Source: Parapristionchus giblindavisi (Eukaryota; Nematoda; Chromadorea; Rhabditida; Diplogasteridae). Taken from it: 64,000 bases of DNA. Each line of letters opens with the position of its first letter. Position 1 is the stretch's first letter. The notes under the pieces are model-generated. The model worked only from the letters and a program-made list of their open reading frames with translations, had not been told where the DNA came from and did no database searches. Of the stretch, positions 1 to 10,052 are shown one piece after another. Location: the NCBI GenBank assembly GCA_943737045.1, contig CALSFV010000229.1:1-64000 (forward strand), in the 5' to 3' direction. The position numbers and the translations under genes were made by a program.

Positions 1-675
1 CTTCCACTTGCTGCGCACAAATGTAACTCATTACACCTAGGTAGATCTAACTCTAAGCGAAAATACAACATCGGAACTGCAACTCTTGAGCAGAAGGACA
101 TGGTTAGAGATCTCGGTTTCCTCATTCAGAAAACCCTAACATTCTCCGCCCATAGCAGACAAACAGCTTCAAAGGCGAAAACTGCATGCCACATAATCCT
201 TAGAGCTCTTCGCACCAAAAATGTAGCCATTCTACTAAAAACATATTCAATCTATATCAGACCCATACTTGAAAGTGCATCTACAGTTTTTAATCCATAC
301 CAAAAAGGTGACAAAAAGATCTTAGAACGAGTACAGAATTATTTCACTAGACGAGTATTCAAGCGCTGTTTTAATGCAGCGTGGGATTCAATGCCGAAAG
401 TTTCCCTTAGGAATAAACAACTAAACTTAGATACTCTAGAAAAGCGTAGAGAAGAAATAGATATCAAAGCTGCCATGAAATTTATCAGAGGTAAATATAG
501 GATCTCAAATTTAAAACCTCACTACTTTCGCCCCTATATCACTCATAATGGTCTAAATTTCAACAATCCAGGCTCACGATTTCATTACAGGCATAATAGC
601 TTCTTTCCTAGAGCGGCAAGGCTCCTCGTACAACCGAAAAACCGAATTACTTTCAGTTTCCCTGAGTTAAATTGA
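1..675 (+). CDS. LINE (CR1/Jockey-type) reverse transcriptase, C-terminal part
   Basis: The reading frame is open from base 1, so the gene continues off the left edge; the first ATG at 100 is internal. Recognisable late-RT features in order are LPLAAHKCNSLHLG (start), a VRDLGFLI motif, SKAKTACHIILRALRTKN, YSIYIRPILESASTVFNPY and LERVQNYFTRR, then a basic tail with FHYRHNSFFPRAARLL before the stop at 673-675. These match the thumb and C-terminal domain of CR1/L2/Jockey-type non-LTR retrotransposons, where the RPILEYASPVWNP-like block is diagnostic. No frameshift or stop is seen in the 224 codons present. The catalytic part and any endonuclease lie outside the window, so whether the copy is intact cannot be judged. 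The following sequence looks like its 3' end. Confidence 0.85.
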   Translation, partial: LPLAAHKCNSLHLGRSNSKRKYNIGTATLEQKDMVRDLGFLIQKTLTFSAHSRQTASKAKTACHIILRALRTKNVAILLKTYSIYIRPILESASTVFNPYQKGDKKILERVQNYFTRRVFKRCFNAAWDSMPKVSLRNKQLNLDTLEKRREEIDIKAAMKFIRGKYRISNLKPHYFRPYITHNGLNFNNPGSRFHYRHNSFFPRAARLLVQPKNRITFSFPELN

Positions 676-831
676 CAAGATATTTGCCCTATCCCCATAG
701 ACCTATATCCATTATTCAACCTCCACGTTTGTTTTGTTGTTGTGTGTTCATCATTCTTTTAAATTTATTTATCTATTATTATTTACCGTGTTTTCTTGTA
801 AAACGCATAAATTTATTATTATTATTATAAC
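676..831 (+). other. LINE 3' untranslated tail
   Basis: Follows the LINE stop codon and ends in a short run of TTA repeats (about 811-828). Ending in a simple repeat is usual for CR1-type LINEs. The next element starts at 833, so the tail is taken to end here. Confidence 0.5.
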
Positions 832-832
832 T

Positions 833-1255
833 TGGAGAGGACTGGCGGTCGTTAAAGATGGAGGCCTGCGAATATGTTCGTGAATATATTATGAAAGCGA
901 TTCATTCTTGATAATGGCGCTCCTAACGCACTGGAAAAGTAAAAGTAAATTTACAATCTGTTATTCAAGGCACACTTGATCTTCAAACATACTCCTTCAA
1001 ATATGTCATCAAAATATGTATCCGAATCCAGCGCTGCATAAAACCTCACAAGGATGCTTGTTTTATATGATACTATACCGAAGACTCATCGAATTGAGAT
1101 AATTGATTTTTACCGTTGGTCCAAGAAAGATAATCGTAATTACCCTAATTACTGTAAACGTTGGGAGCGCTATAATAAAAAAATGAATCGCTTTCATAAT
1201 GTATTTATGAAAATATTAGCAGGCCTTTATCTTTAACGACCGCCAGTCCACTCCA
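833..1255. mobile_element. Foldback MITE with long inverted ends
   Basis: The ends are inverted copies: TGGAGAGGACTGGCGG at 833 reads back from CCGCCAGTCCACTCCA at 1240-1255. The inverted match continues inward for about 110 bp on each side, including GGCCTGC and ATTATGAAAGCGATTCATT. The 60-residue open frame at 1054-1236 lies over one arm and is not a gene. No clean target duplication was found. It lies directly behind the LINE tail. Superfamily unknown. Confidence 0.75.
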
Positions 1256-1535
1256 CATACGGGAAAATTGTTACAAAAAACAACAATTGAATATAATGAA
1301 TTCGATTTTCATTTTAAACTATCATAAATTATAATCATATCAATATAATCAATATAATTATAATTATATTCATCATTATAGTCACAATCATTATAATCAC
1401 AACCATTACATTATAAATTGTAATTGTCATAGTCATTTTCATATAGTAATGTAAAACATATATTGTTTACTGATTTTTAAAATGATTTTTGTAAGATTTT
1501 CGTACATGGAAAAATAGCAAAAGAAGTTGAACTTG
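1256..1535. repeat. AT-rich degenerate simple repeat
   Basis: Contains many imperfect copies of ATAATCAT/ATAATTATA between about 1320 and 1440. No gene is seen in this stretch. Confidence 0.4.
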
Positions 1536-1603
1536 TGTGGGAATCGAACTTGCGAGCAAAACATATATAGACAATACTCTTATCCATCCGGCCACTACTT
1601 CTT
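1536..1603 (-). pseudogene. tRNA-like pseudogene
   Basis: On the minus strand an A-box-like TGGCCGGATGGATAA is followed at normal tRNA spacing by a B box, AGTTCGATTCC. The pattern AGTGGC..ATGGATAA..GTTCGATTCC resembles an arginine-type tRNA. The anticodon stem does not pair and no clean acceptor stem forms, so this is a decayed tRNA gene or the head of a tRNA-derived SINE, not a working tRNA. Confidence 0.4.
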
Positions 1604-1791
1604 GCTCTCAATCTCACAGAAACTGGATCTTATTGTAGGGCGAAAAAAGACAGTCAGAAATATGCAAATTACTCGGCCTCCAGGGGTACGTTGCCAAAAT
1701 CCTTAACATGGGAGTCGTATTTTGGAGACCTATCGAATGGTATATGTCCCATTCCGAAGTCCGGGACCGGCGCACCATACTTCCCTTGTGA

Positions 1792-2031
1792 GAAGAAAGA
1801 GAAAGAAGGACTAAAAAAAGACAACAAATTGAACAAAAGGAGAAAGAAGAACTTCTGAAGGATAAAATATTACTTGAAAAGAGACTAGAAGATAAGGAGA
1901 AGAAAGAAGAAGAATTATTAATGAGTAAAGAAGAGCTAGAGAAGAGAGTTGCAATAATGGGAGTAAAAATGACAGATTTGAAATTAAAATATAATAAACT
2001 ACTAGTCAGAGTAAGATATTTACACATTTAA
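1792..2031 (+). CDS. Coiled-coil-coding fragment, unrecognised
   Basis: An open frame of 79 codons begins just after a TGA at 1789-1791 and ends at TAA 2029-2031. It is dominated by Lys, Glu, Arg and Leu (for example KEELLKDKILLEKRLEDKEK, then EELLMSKEELEKRVAIMG) with heptad-like Leu/Ile spacing, so a coiled coil is likely if it is expressed. There is no start codon near the 5' end and no strong splice acceptor, so it is either an internal/terminal exon or a fragment of a repeat-encoded protein. I do not recognise the family. Purine-rich simple sequence could also give this composition. Confidence 0.3.
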   Translation, partial: EERERRTKKRQQIEQKEKEELLKDKILLEKRLEDKEKKEEELLMSKEELEKRVAIMGVKMTDLKLKYNKLLVRVRYLHI

Positions 2032-4799
2032 TAACGATATTAATTGAATCTATTTTCATATTTCAAAATGGGATAGTGATAATGCTGTGAAGAAATAATT
2101 ATTAATATACTCGGAGATTTAAAACTTAAATAGATATCATAGTCGAACAACTTTATTCTCATGTATTGTTCTATTATTGTTCTATTATTATCAACTCGGA
2201 GATTATCAACTTTCCCTTAAATGGACATATCGTTATTGCTTATATCATAATCGGACAACTTTAATATATATATATATATTATCCATTCTACTATTATATA
2301 TTCCACTTCCTTGCTCTATTCAAAATATTCAATAAAAGAGTAAAGGAGTATTATCCATTTTATTCACACTGGGGTGCTAGGGATGAAACGATTCAAAGAA
2401 GAAAAAAAGTTGCTACATCGTTGTTGCTTCAATTTTGAAACAAATTAGGTGATGTTTTCAACTCTATCCTTGTGAAATTACGGAACGGTCTATCACAAAC
2501 TATGGAGTTCAACGGTAAGGAATCGATCAAATTGACGAATCCTTGGTACATTTTTAAAACTTGGAAACTCGTTTTTTTCGGTTTTCCACCATTTTCTAAC
2601 GCGCCATTAACCATCGGATAATATGCATGTCAGTGAGGTACTTTAAGTAGATTTTATGTATTGAAATACCCAAGCCGTTAGTTATGGTGTACAATATTGA
2701 TGATTTACATATATTACAGACTCAAGAAACTATTACAAATAGAAAATATTACAGCGAAGAAAATAGACAGAAGAAAGAAAGATGAAACTCAGACAGTACT
2801 AATTTATCCACAATGCGATCAATCCATCGCACAATCTGAAAAAAACAGTAACAAGATTTCTATTATATTTCAGTTTCTTAAGACAATGACAACATTAATG
2901 AACAGACTATGAAAAGTTAAAAGCATCAAATGACTACTATCTAACAAACTCTATCTTACTGACTGAACACAGGCATGAAGATCAATATACCTTGAGACGC
3001 CCAATATCCATCTATATGTATGCAACCGCACCTTATAACATGAAGATCATCTGTAGATTGTTACCATTATTTCAAATATTATGAGAGCCATTTTCTATGG
3101 TGGTTCTGCTGACAATGAGATTCTAATACTCCTTGGATTCATTGAATTGTTTGAAAATATTTCATCAATTCTTCCCTTTTTTATATGTGGAATCTTTCCT
3201 GAAATCTTTTCTATCATTTTGATATGATAATCTCGAATATATTCTTGAGTGTCCTTTTCTCTGCTTTATGACCTACCTTTCTATTATTGAATTTTGAATA
3301 GTTCCAGATAACTTTTATAATACTAAAAGTGGAGAAAAGGAATGTGAGCTGAGTCATCGTCTCCCTTGAGAAATCGTACAAGACCTTTGATCTTATAGAG
3401 TGTGTTACGTAGTGGATTCTTATCAGAGATGGTAACAGTGTCAAGTTGACTGATTAGCAGAGAGGGAACCATTGTTTTCAAATATCTCTGATATGGATTA
3501 CCTTGTCTATTAGCTAATGTAGATTAGAAAGGTGTGAGTCTTTTTGTCTCCTCTTTAGCATCTGGATTCTGGGACCGTAGTTCTAAGGTCGACTGATTTT
3601 TCAATTCTATTACCTCATTTTTCATTTTTTTCAATGTATTCATAATCAGGGCACTAGGTTGAAAGATAATCCATGGATAATGACCGATTGGATGATACCC
3701 ATTTGCATATTTTGTCTATTCATTAGCTCTTTTCTCTCATATGCTAATAGTTATAATGCAATCGGTTAATATCCATCGGTTCTCAACCGACCTAGTGCCA
3801 TAATCTGTGGCTCTTTTGATGATGAATGGTTGTTGATGAACTTATTGATGTACTGATCTGATTAAACTATTGGAATATCTTTACTCGATAAAAAATACGA
3901 ATGATTGGGTGAGAGCGATCAAGATGAAGACTCGAATAGAGATGGAAGGATGAATTTGTGAAGAAAGTCGGACCAGACTTTATGAACATTGCAAGAAACA
4001 AGGATCAGTGGAACCATCTCATGTCACTACAGATCCGGTGATCCATCGCTTAGTTGATCTCAATAAAGTGATTAAATACAAAATGTAAATGTAAAACTGT
4101 TAATTGTTTCTATCATAGGCATAATACTCTAACGATTGGAACGAAAATTCGATTCTAACAACGAACAAATTTATCATTCCATTATTCAAGAGGGAATGTA
4201 TTGAAATCTCTCTGGTCCCATGGGGGATAACGTGTTGTTGAAATCTTGGCAAAGTAGATGGAAAAGTGAAAAGTAGTGCTAATTTTGTGATTGTAAAAGC
4301 AGTTGGAAAATCATAGTAAAGGTAAAGGTACAGCATGCTATTCAAGGCAAACAATGTCCTGCGGGTGATCACTGATACCAGTGATAATTCACTCATAATC
4401 ACTCTCGAGGGGCTGTATTGTATGATATGAGATATACGTGAGATATAGCATTATCAAACTTGCAATAATAATACTTTTTCGAATCTAAGATTAAAGGGAG
4501 TGAAACCTCTCTCAATGGCCTCTTCATTGCGCACATTATTTCTCTGTTCTCTAACAACGAGAGAGCATAGAGCGTTGAAGAGGCGATTGAGAAATATACC
4601 CCTATAAGCGGTTATGGTTCGCCAGTGACTCCGGATCATAATACTCGGAACACGGAAAAGCTGGCTATTCATGTTTTAAAACAACACTAGTCAATGATTA
4701 TTCCAATTATTTGCAATTGATCACATAATCATATCCTGTTTAAAAATTGTTCGACTGTAACAAGATTTGAAATTAGATAAGTATTTTTAAATTTTCAGA
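2032..4799. other. No gene recognised
   Basis: AT-rich sequence with scattered short open frames up to about 100 codons, none with recognisable motifs, consistent splice sites or codon bias. A short (TA)n run is near 2265-2280. Nothing repeated elsewhere in the window was noticed. Confidence 0.5.
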
Positions 4800-4921
4800 T
4801 ACATCTTCTGTGATCCGTAAAGGACGGACGTCCAGAAATGCCGCCGCGGATATTTAGCGTAGAATGAAATGATGACACGATCGGGATGAAAAATTGTGTT
4901 GTATTATGAAATTTTCTCATT

Positions 4922-5689
4922 ATGTTTAATATGGACTCTCATCATCCCTCCCATTTGAAGCGCAATATTGTTCGTAACACCATTCGTACTTCTATTCAAT
5001 TGTCATCGTGTGAGTATCAGAAAGAGTCGAGAGAGCTTGCTCTCAATGTCTGCCATTCAAACGGTTACGACTCTAGTGTCACATCTAAAAAACTCGGTGT
5101 TTCACATTCTCGATCTCGTCTTCCTCTTCCTATCCGTCCCATATTTTCTATTCCTTATATTTCCGATGCATTCACTAAAGACATCAAGGAAGCTTTGTCA
5201 AAAGCTGATCTTGATGTTACTGTTATTGAGTCTGTTGGTCCCTCCTTTCTTTCCCTCCTTTCTCGCAACCGGTATCTTGACTCGTTTTGTGTCCTCGGTG
5301 ATCGATGTTGTTTCTGTCCATTCAATCGAGTAGGAATCTGTCAGTCTATAGGAGTTGTTTATCGCTTAGAATGTTCATTGTGCCCCGATTTCTACATTGG
5401 CCATTCAGGCCGACCCCTCCATGCACGTGCAGTAGAACATTACCGTAGTGGTAGATATCCCCTCACTGCCTCTAATTCAACCAAGCCATTTGCTCGCCAT
5501 TCCATTGATTGTCACAATGCTCAACCCATTCGTTTGTCTGGTACCGTCATCTGCATCGAACCCAATGTAGTCAGACGGAAAGTAGCCGAGGCCCTTCACA
5601 TTGAGACCACTAAACCACCTATCAATGCCCGCTATGAACTCACTGATGACCTCACCCCATTATCTCTTCTCTCACTGTCTCTAACATAA
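4922..5689 (+). CDS. Penelope-like element: RT C-terminus plus GIY-YIG endonuclease
   Basis: 255 codons. Residues 8-60 (HPSHLKRNIVRNTIRTSIQL... then ELALNVCHSNGYD) match the end of the RT region of Penelope-like elements, where HPxHLKxxI is typical. Residues 117-140 are a Cys-rich linker (C123, C129, C130, C132, C140). Residues 145-198 are a GIY-YIG nuclease: VVYRLECSLCPDFYIG, then R164, R169, EH172-173, and a downstream RHSIDCH segment. Penelope elements use this nuclease to nick target DNA for reverse transcription. The polymerase core is missing: an in-frame stop lies at 4907-4909 and sequence upstream is the end of element A, so this is a 5'-truncated copy. The ORF is otherwise unbroken. 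A hammerhead ribozyme follows at 5816-5858. Confidence 0.88.
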   Translation: MFNMDSHHPSHLKRNIVRNTIRTSIQLSSCEYQKESRELALNVCHSNGYDSSVTSKKLGVSHSRSRLPLPIRPIFSIPYISDAFTKDIKEALSKADLDVTVIESVGPSFLSLLSRNRYLDSFCVLGDRCCFCPFNRVGICQSIGVVYRLECSLCPDFYIGHSGRPLHARAVEHYRSGRYPLTASNSTKPFARHSIDCHNAQPIRLSGTVICIEPNVVRRKVAEALHIETTKPPINARYELTDDLTPLSLLSLSLT

Positions 5690-5815
5690 CACCCACTCTC
5701 TCTCTCATCTTTTCACTCCATTGTCATTATTTGCCGCCGTTTGTCACTTTCCGAGTATATTCTGATTCTCGTGTTTTCACTCTTGTCTATTCCCAATGTC
5801 TGTTATTTGTAGGTA

Positions 5816-5858
5816 ATGTCACTGATGATGGGTTAAAACACCCGAAACGCGTCTGACC
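5816..5858 (+). ncRNA. Hammerhead ribozyme of the Penelope element
   Basis: All conserved core parts are present in order: CTGATGA (5822-5828), stem II GGGT/ACCC (5830-5833 with 5840-5843), GAAA (5844-5847), a minimal stem III ACGCGT (5847-5852), and the cleavage triplet GTC (5851-5853). Stem I pairs GTCA (5818-5821) perfectly with TGAC (5854-5857). Predicted cleavage is after C5853. One extra U (5829) sits between the CTGATGA box and stem II. Stem III is a self-complementary ACGCGT with no real loop, as expected for small hammerheads that act as dimers. Penelope-like elements are known to carry such ribozymes in their terminal repeats, which fits the position 133 bp after the endonuclease stop. 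Confidence 0.75.
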
Positions 5859-5869
5859 GATAAAGCTAT

Positions 5870-6085
5870 ATGACCCAACTCTTCATAGACTACCACAGCG
5901 TTCTCATGGCTTTCAAAGCAAGAACGACCGCTCAACATACAAACTCTCTCGAATACAATGGTCTCTCCTTTGTCTTGCTTTGGAAGAAAAATGGCTTGGA
6001 CCAGAATACTGTGCTACGGCATAACCAAGAAACAATACTAACATACTATCCAAAACATGAAGATAACACAGTATACCATCTTTAA
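5870..6085 (+). other. Penelope 3'-flank segment
   Basis: Follows the ribozyme. About 120 bp of it (5890-6013) occurs again, inverted, at 45463-45605, showing that it is a mobile segment rather than unique sequence. It can be read as 71 codons with stretches such as TTAQHTNSLEYNGLSFVLLW, but I recognise no family. It is probably part of the Penelope terminal repeat. Confidence 0.45.
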
Positions 6086-6117
6086 TATGGACTGACTATG
6101 TTTATTATTGTGTTGTT

Positions 6118-6622
6118 AGGCTTAGAGTCCGCACTACTCTACTGATTCATTTAAATATTCTATCGATTCAGTTACTGTTCACAATTAGCAGAGTTCCTTA
6201 GTTAAGGTATGCTTAGGCTTAGAGTGCGCACTACTCTATTGATCCATTTAAATATTCTATCGATTCAGCTACTGTTCACAATTAGCAGAGTTCCTTAGTT
6301 AAGGAAAGCTTAGGCTTAGTATCCGCACTACTCTATTGATCCATTTAAATATTCTATCGATTCAGTTACTATTCACACTCAGCAGAGTTCCTTAGTTAAG
6401 GAAAGCTTAGGCTTAGTATCCGCACTACTCTATTGATCCATTTAAATATTCTATCGATTCAGTTACTATTCACACTCAGCAGAGTTCCTTAGTTAAGGTA
6501 TGCTTAGGCTTAGAGTCCGCAGTACTCTACTGATTTATTTAAATATTCTATCGATTCAGTTACTATTCACACTCAGCAGAGTTCTTTAGTTAAGGTATGC
6601 TTAGGCTTAGAGTGCGCACTAT
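6118..6622 (+). repeat. 97-bp tandem array inside element A
   Basis: Five full units and a partial one, starting at 6118, 6215, 6312, 6409, 6506 and 6603, each exactly 97 bp apart. Each unit begins AGGCTTAGAGTCCGCAC and ends with CAGAGTTCCTTAGTTAAGG. The junction contains TTAGGCTTAG. The same unit forms arrays in element B (inverted) and element C. Confidence 0.92.
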
Positions 6623-6632
6623 ATGGTTTGGG

Positions 6633-7375
6633 GACCGCAATTTGGCCGTCCGCCGGATACGGATACGTATAAAAAACCTGCCCGACAACGAGATAGTTCT
6701 GCATACATAAAAATATCAATTGTTTAGACAAGATAACTTTCGCTAATGCATCGTTAAATTTGTCTTAGAACCGGAGACACGGCGGAGGGGGCTTACGGCG
6801 TAGGCACGTAAGGCAAATGTAACGATGTATAAGAAAATCAAGAGGTCATTCAATTGGCCTTAGCAGTTTCACACAAACAGAGACATCGATAAACAGTCTA
6901 TATACGCGAAAAAATGTTGTATGTAACTTATATGCTTGTTTAAAAAAAACAAAGCAAGAAATAGGACCTATTCCACAAAATGGCTGTCATTCGGTTATGG
7001 ACACGATTTCTATCGAGTTTCTTTGGTTAAGGCTTTTTTAGTTTTTTAATGATCCGCACTGCTCCACTCTATCACTTTAAAAATAATTGCAGACTTATTC
7101 CAAATCGCGGGTTATATCATATTTTCGTGGCGTTCTGCCAAATTCTCAATGTCCGCTCTCCATGCTATAGAAACGAAACTACTACCATCAATCAATCGAG
7201 TTCATTTGGTTATGGCTTTCACCATTAGCAGTATATTATAAACACCGTGAGCAGCGGGCAGCCGCAGCCGTCTAAACAATTAATATTTTTGTGTATGCAG
7301 TACTCTCTCGTTGTCAGGCAGGTTTTTTTCATACGTATCCGTATCCGGCGGACGGCCAAATTGCGGTCGCTAAAG
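6633..7375. repeat. Inverted repeat inside element A
   Basis: Roughly 100 bp at 6633-6735 (ACCGCAATTTGGCCGTCCG...) is repeated in inverted orientation at 7262-7375. The arms look like a diverged version of the end palindromes of the A/B/C family (compare GGTCGTCCGTCCTATACGGATC), facing away from each other. A related single copy is at 55993-56120 in element C. The middle (6736-7261) holds no gene; 6830-6990 resembles 56100-56240 in element C. Confidence 0.65.
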
Positions 7376-7425
7376 GCAGAATGATTAATGGTGGTATATA
7401 TCGATCAAATATATTGCTTATAAGC

Positions 7426-7525
7426 CGCGGTCTTTTTGGACGTCCGTCCTATAATGGTGATCCGTATAGGACGGACGTCCAAAAATGCCGCGGCTTTTCT
7501 GGACGTCCGTCCTATACGGTTAAGT
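7426..7525 (+). repeat. Right-end palindrome block of element A
   Basis: Contains three inverted/direct copies of a stem GGACGTCCGTCCTAT around CCGCGG centres. An internal GTGATCCGTATAGGACGG at about 7468 copies the left terminus, so 7468-7525 looks like a miniature element (left end plus right end) stuck on the right side. Confidence 0.6.
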
Positions 7526-7534
7526 TACATCTTC

Positions 7535-9265
7535 GGCTCTTATTCGATTGGTCATCTTGTGAAACCATATCTATACATTTCGAAAATATATTGATGTTTA
7601 AAGCATTTTTTTGCTTTTTTTCATTCTTTGTATTATTGTATAATAAATGGAACTTATATGCAACGGTGAAAATCAGATGTGAGATACGAATGCGTGAGAT
7701 ACCGTTTTGATCTATAGAGATACTGTATTCTTTAGCTACCAATCAATAATGTTTTGTTTCCTTACAATTCTGCAGTTACCCCATGCTCCATGATGATCTA
7801 CATAGGTATCTGCACTATTATTGATTAGCTTTTGCTTCCTCAAAAGATTTCATTTTGAAGAGTAGCAAACTGATTCCTTTCCTTTTTCAGTTCATTCTCA
7901 GATCTTGTGAATCATCCTCCTCTTCGTTCTCTCGTCTGATTCGACCTCTTCAGTATGGCAGCGTGGGATTCGTAGACGACTCCTATTCTATGCTCGAATA
8001 CTTGATTGTTCTTGTGGTGTATAAATGCGTTTGGGGTGGTCGGAAGGACTGTTCGTTCATGGTGTTAGTGCCTGGGCAGTTACTGGTCGGCGTCTTCATC
8101 ACTACACAACCAAAGATGTGTACCGCTTCACAAACAATAATGCGTGAGGATACGTCCCTATATGCATATTAAAATTAATTTTTCTATTCATAGGCTCAGT
8201 GGACAAGCACACAGATACCCCATTACCTAATGGAAATAACCTACGCGAGTCTTTTAAATAACATGGTGCAGTTTTCAAAATAGTGATTTTTTTTTCAAAA
8301 TTGTAACAGTTTCATTTTTTCTTCTTTTTGATCGTATACTGAATATTTCAAAGTCAGCAAGCGTGCGTGGCGCCTCTGGCATTTCAAAATGTAGACTACA
8401 TTTGAACATTTTACGAAATGCTGGTATAGAGTTATAAGCCAACTTCAAGTGAAAATGAAATGTACACGTTAAGTTTTGAAATCCCAGGCACAGTAAGATG
8501 TGGTGTTCTGACTATGAGATGAGCAGAAGGTCGAAGGTTCCTTCCATTTTCAGAAAGTTTTGTAAAAACAAAACAAAGATTCTTTGAACAACAATGACTC
8601 AATATTCAATTTTCTTGTCCCACCCCCCCCCCCCCCATTTAAAAATCTTTAAATCAAGCAATAAAAGAGATCGAAAAAGCATAAAAACAATGTAGATGAG
8701 GTGAGAAGGCAAAACAATTCCGGACGAATTGTGAATGAGAATCGGCGATAATTGTAGTTGAGCGGTGAAAGAAGTTGTAGGAACAACAGTAGACATACAA
8801 GATGGAAGAAGGACCATCTAAATGAAAGTAATTATAATAAGTATAGAGATGCTTACAAATTGCAAGGTAAAGAATCACTGATCAAGCAGTCATCATAAGT
8901 TGGACTTCGTTTGTCTTGAACAACGGATTGTAACTTTACCTTTTTAATGGTAAAGAAACTGTTTGTCAGAACTTTTGCATAGACATAACTATCATGATAA
9001 TTGTTCACAATGTTTCCCCTATTTTATGTAGAAATGTGTAATGGTGATGTAATAAAGCAAAATTGTGCGTTACCATAATCCATGTACACCAATCGATACA
9101 TGATAATCCTACAGTATCACCTCATCTACAGTAGTTATGCGTAGCTACCGATCAATATAACAAAGGTACGGTAATAAATCAAATAAAGAGCCTTAAATTA
9201 CCTATCCCACTTTTTAACTATTCAATACCATATCCCCACAGTATCAGTTATCGACCATAATCAAA
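7535..9265. other. No gene recognised
   Basis: AT-rich. A 105-codon open frame (7855-8172) has no recognisable motif. A C homopolymer of about 15 bases lies at 8623-8637. From about 9050 the sequence contains isolated CTACAGTA-type segments related to the satellites that follow. Confidence 0.45.
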
Positions 9266-10052
9266 ATTCATGACTGACCGTCTATCGCATCGTGTCCGCT
9301 TCCTTGGTTCATTCCTCTCTTTTTTGATTGAACAGGAACTCCTCATTAGTATTCGTCGTCAATTACACGGCATCGGCCGTTATCGAGTTACGCTGTAATC
9401 GATAATTTACCAATCAATGAAGCAACCAGGCAATCTGTTTCGGGGATTAGGAAATGTCGTCCTTGTGAAATTATTTCTTCTGGCTATGGTTTTTTTTCTT
9501 TGCTATAACCAAGCATCTCACATTTCAATAGAACTCGAGTGAATTAATTTAACATAAACATAATCCAAACTAGAAAAAAGGGCGACATTTCCCAATTCGC
9601 GAATCAATTCGCCTTACGGGATTGCATTCTCACTCAATGACAGACAACAATAGAAAAGAGTTCACATTAATGAACTCATTTTCCATTACAATAAAACACG
9701 AATAAACACACTTTATACATGAAATTGAATAAATTGGTTGACATCTGACGATGACGGTATGACGGAATGTGGATAAAGACAGTACATCTCCATCCGCCAG
9801 ATAGGACGATTATAAGAGTCATCTAAATAATAACTATCATTACTTGTTCAAAATGGAGCCATCACTCACAAATAAAATCAATAGTCAATCAATAATTCCA
9901 GCGTGTACTAGCCTGTACTACCCCTTCATCAACCAAAATGCCAATCAATATAGCAACTCTTTATCAATAAATCGAACTGGCAGTACTGCATAATCTAAAA
10001 CAGACCGTTAACCCCACATTATCTGTCATTCTCTTAAACAAATCGATAAAAT
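9266..10052. repeat. Segmental duplication, copy 1
   Basis: About 0.78 kb closely matching 16145-16903 in the same orientation, starting ATTCATGACTGACCGTCTATC. Differences are scattered substitutions and small indels (for example an extra AACAGGA near 9333). No coding potential seen. Each copy runs into a satellite on its right. Confidence 0.85.

Larger units (their letters stand above)
4809..7525 (+). mobile_element. Element A: MULE-like transposon with 9-bp target duplication
   Basis: Begins TGTGATCCGTAAAGGACGG and ends GTCCTATACGGTTAAGT. Both sides are flanked by the same 9 bp, TACATCTTC (4800-4808 and 7526-7534). The inner parts of the ends are inverted (CCGTA(T/A)AGGACGGACGTCC), while the outermost 6-8 bases differ between the ends. 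Elements B (43109-45032, inverted) and C (52432-56369) have the same end structure and their own exact 9-bp duplications. The cargo here is a Penelope-like fragment (4922-6085), a 97-bp tandem array (6118-6622) and an internal inverted pair (6633-6735/7262-7375). No transposase is visible, so it is presumably moved in trans. A 9-bp duplication fits Mutator-like or Merlin transposons; the assignment is inference. Confidence 0.85.

Noticed and set aside
4922..5333. Second plus-strand frame (121 codons at 4968-5333) overlapping the endonuclease
   Set aside because: A shifted-frame shadow of the Penelope reading frame.
6118..6622. 97-bp array as an internal telomere or a DNA-elimination break site, because of TTAGGCTTAG
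   Set aside because: Only one and a half telomere units per repeat, and the array belongs to a transposon; no evidence of breakage in the sequence.
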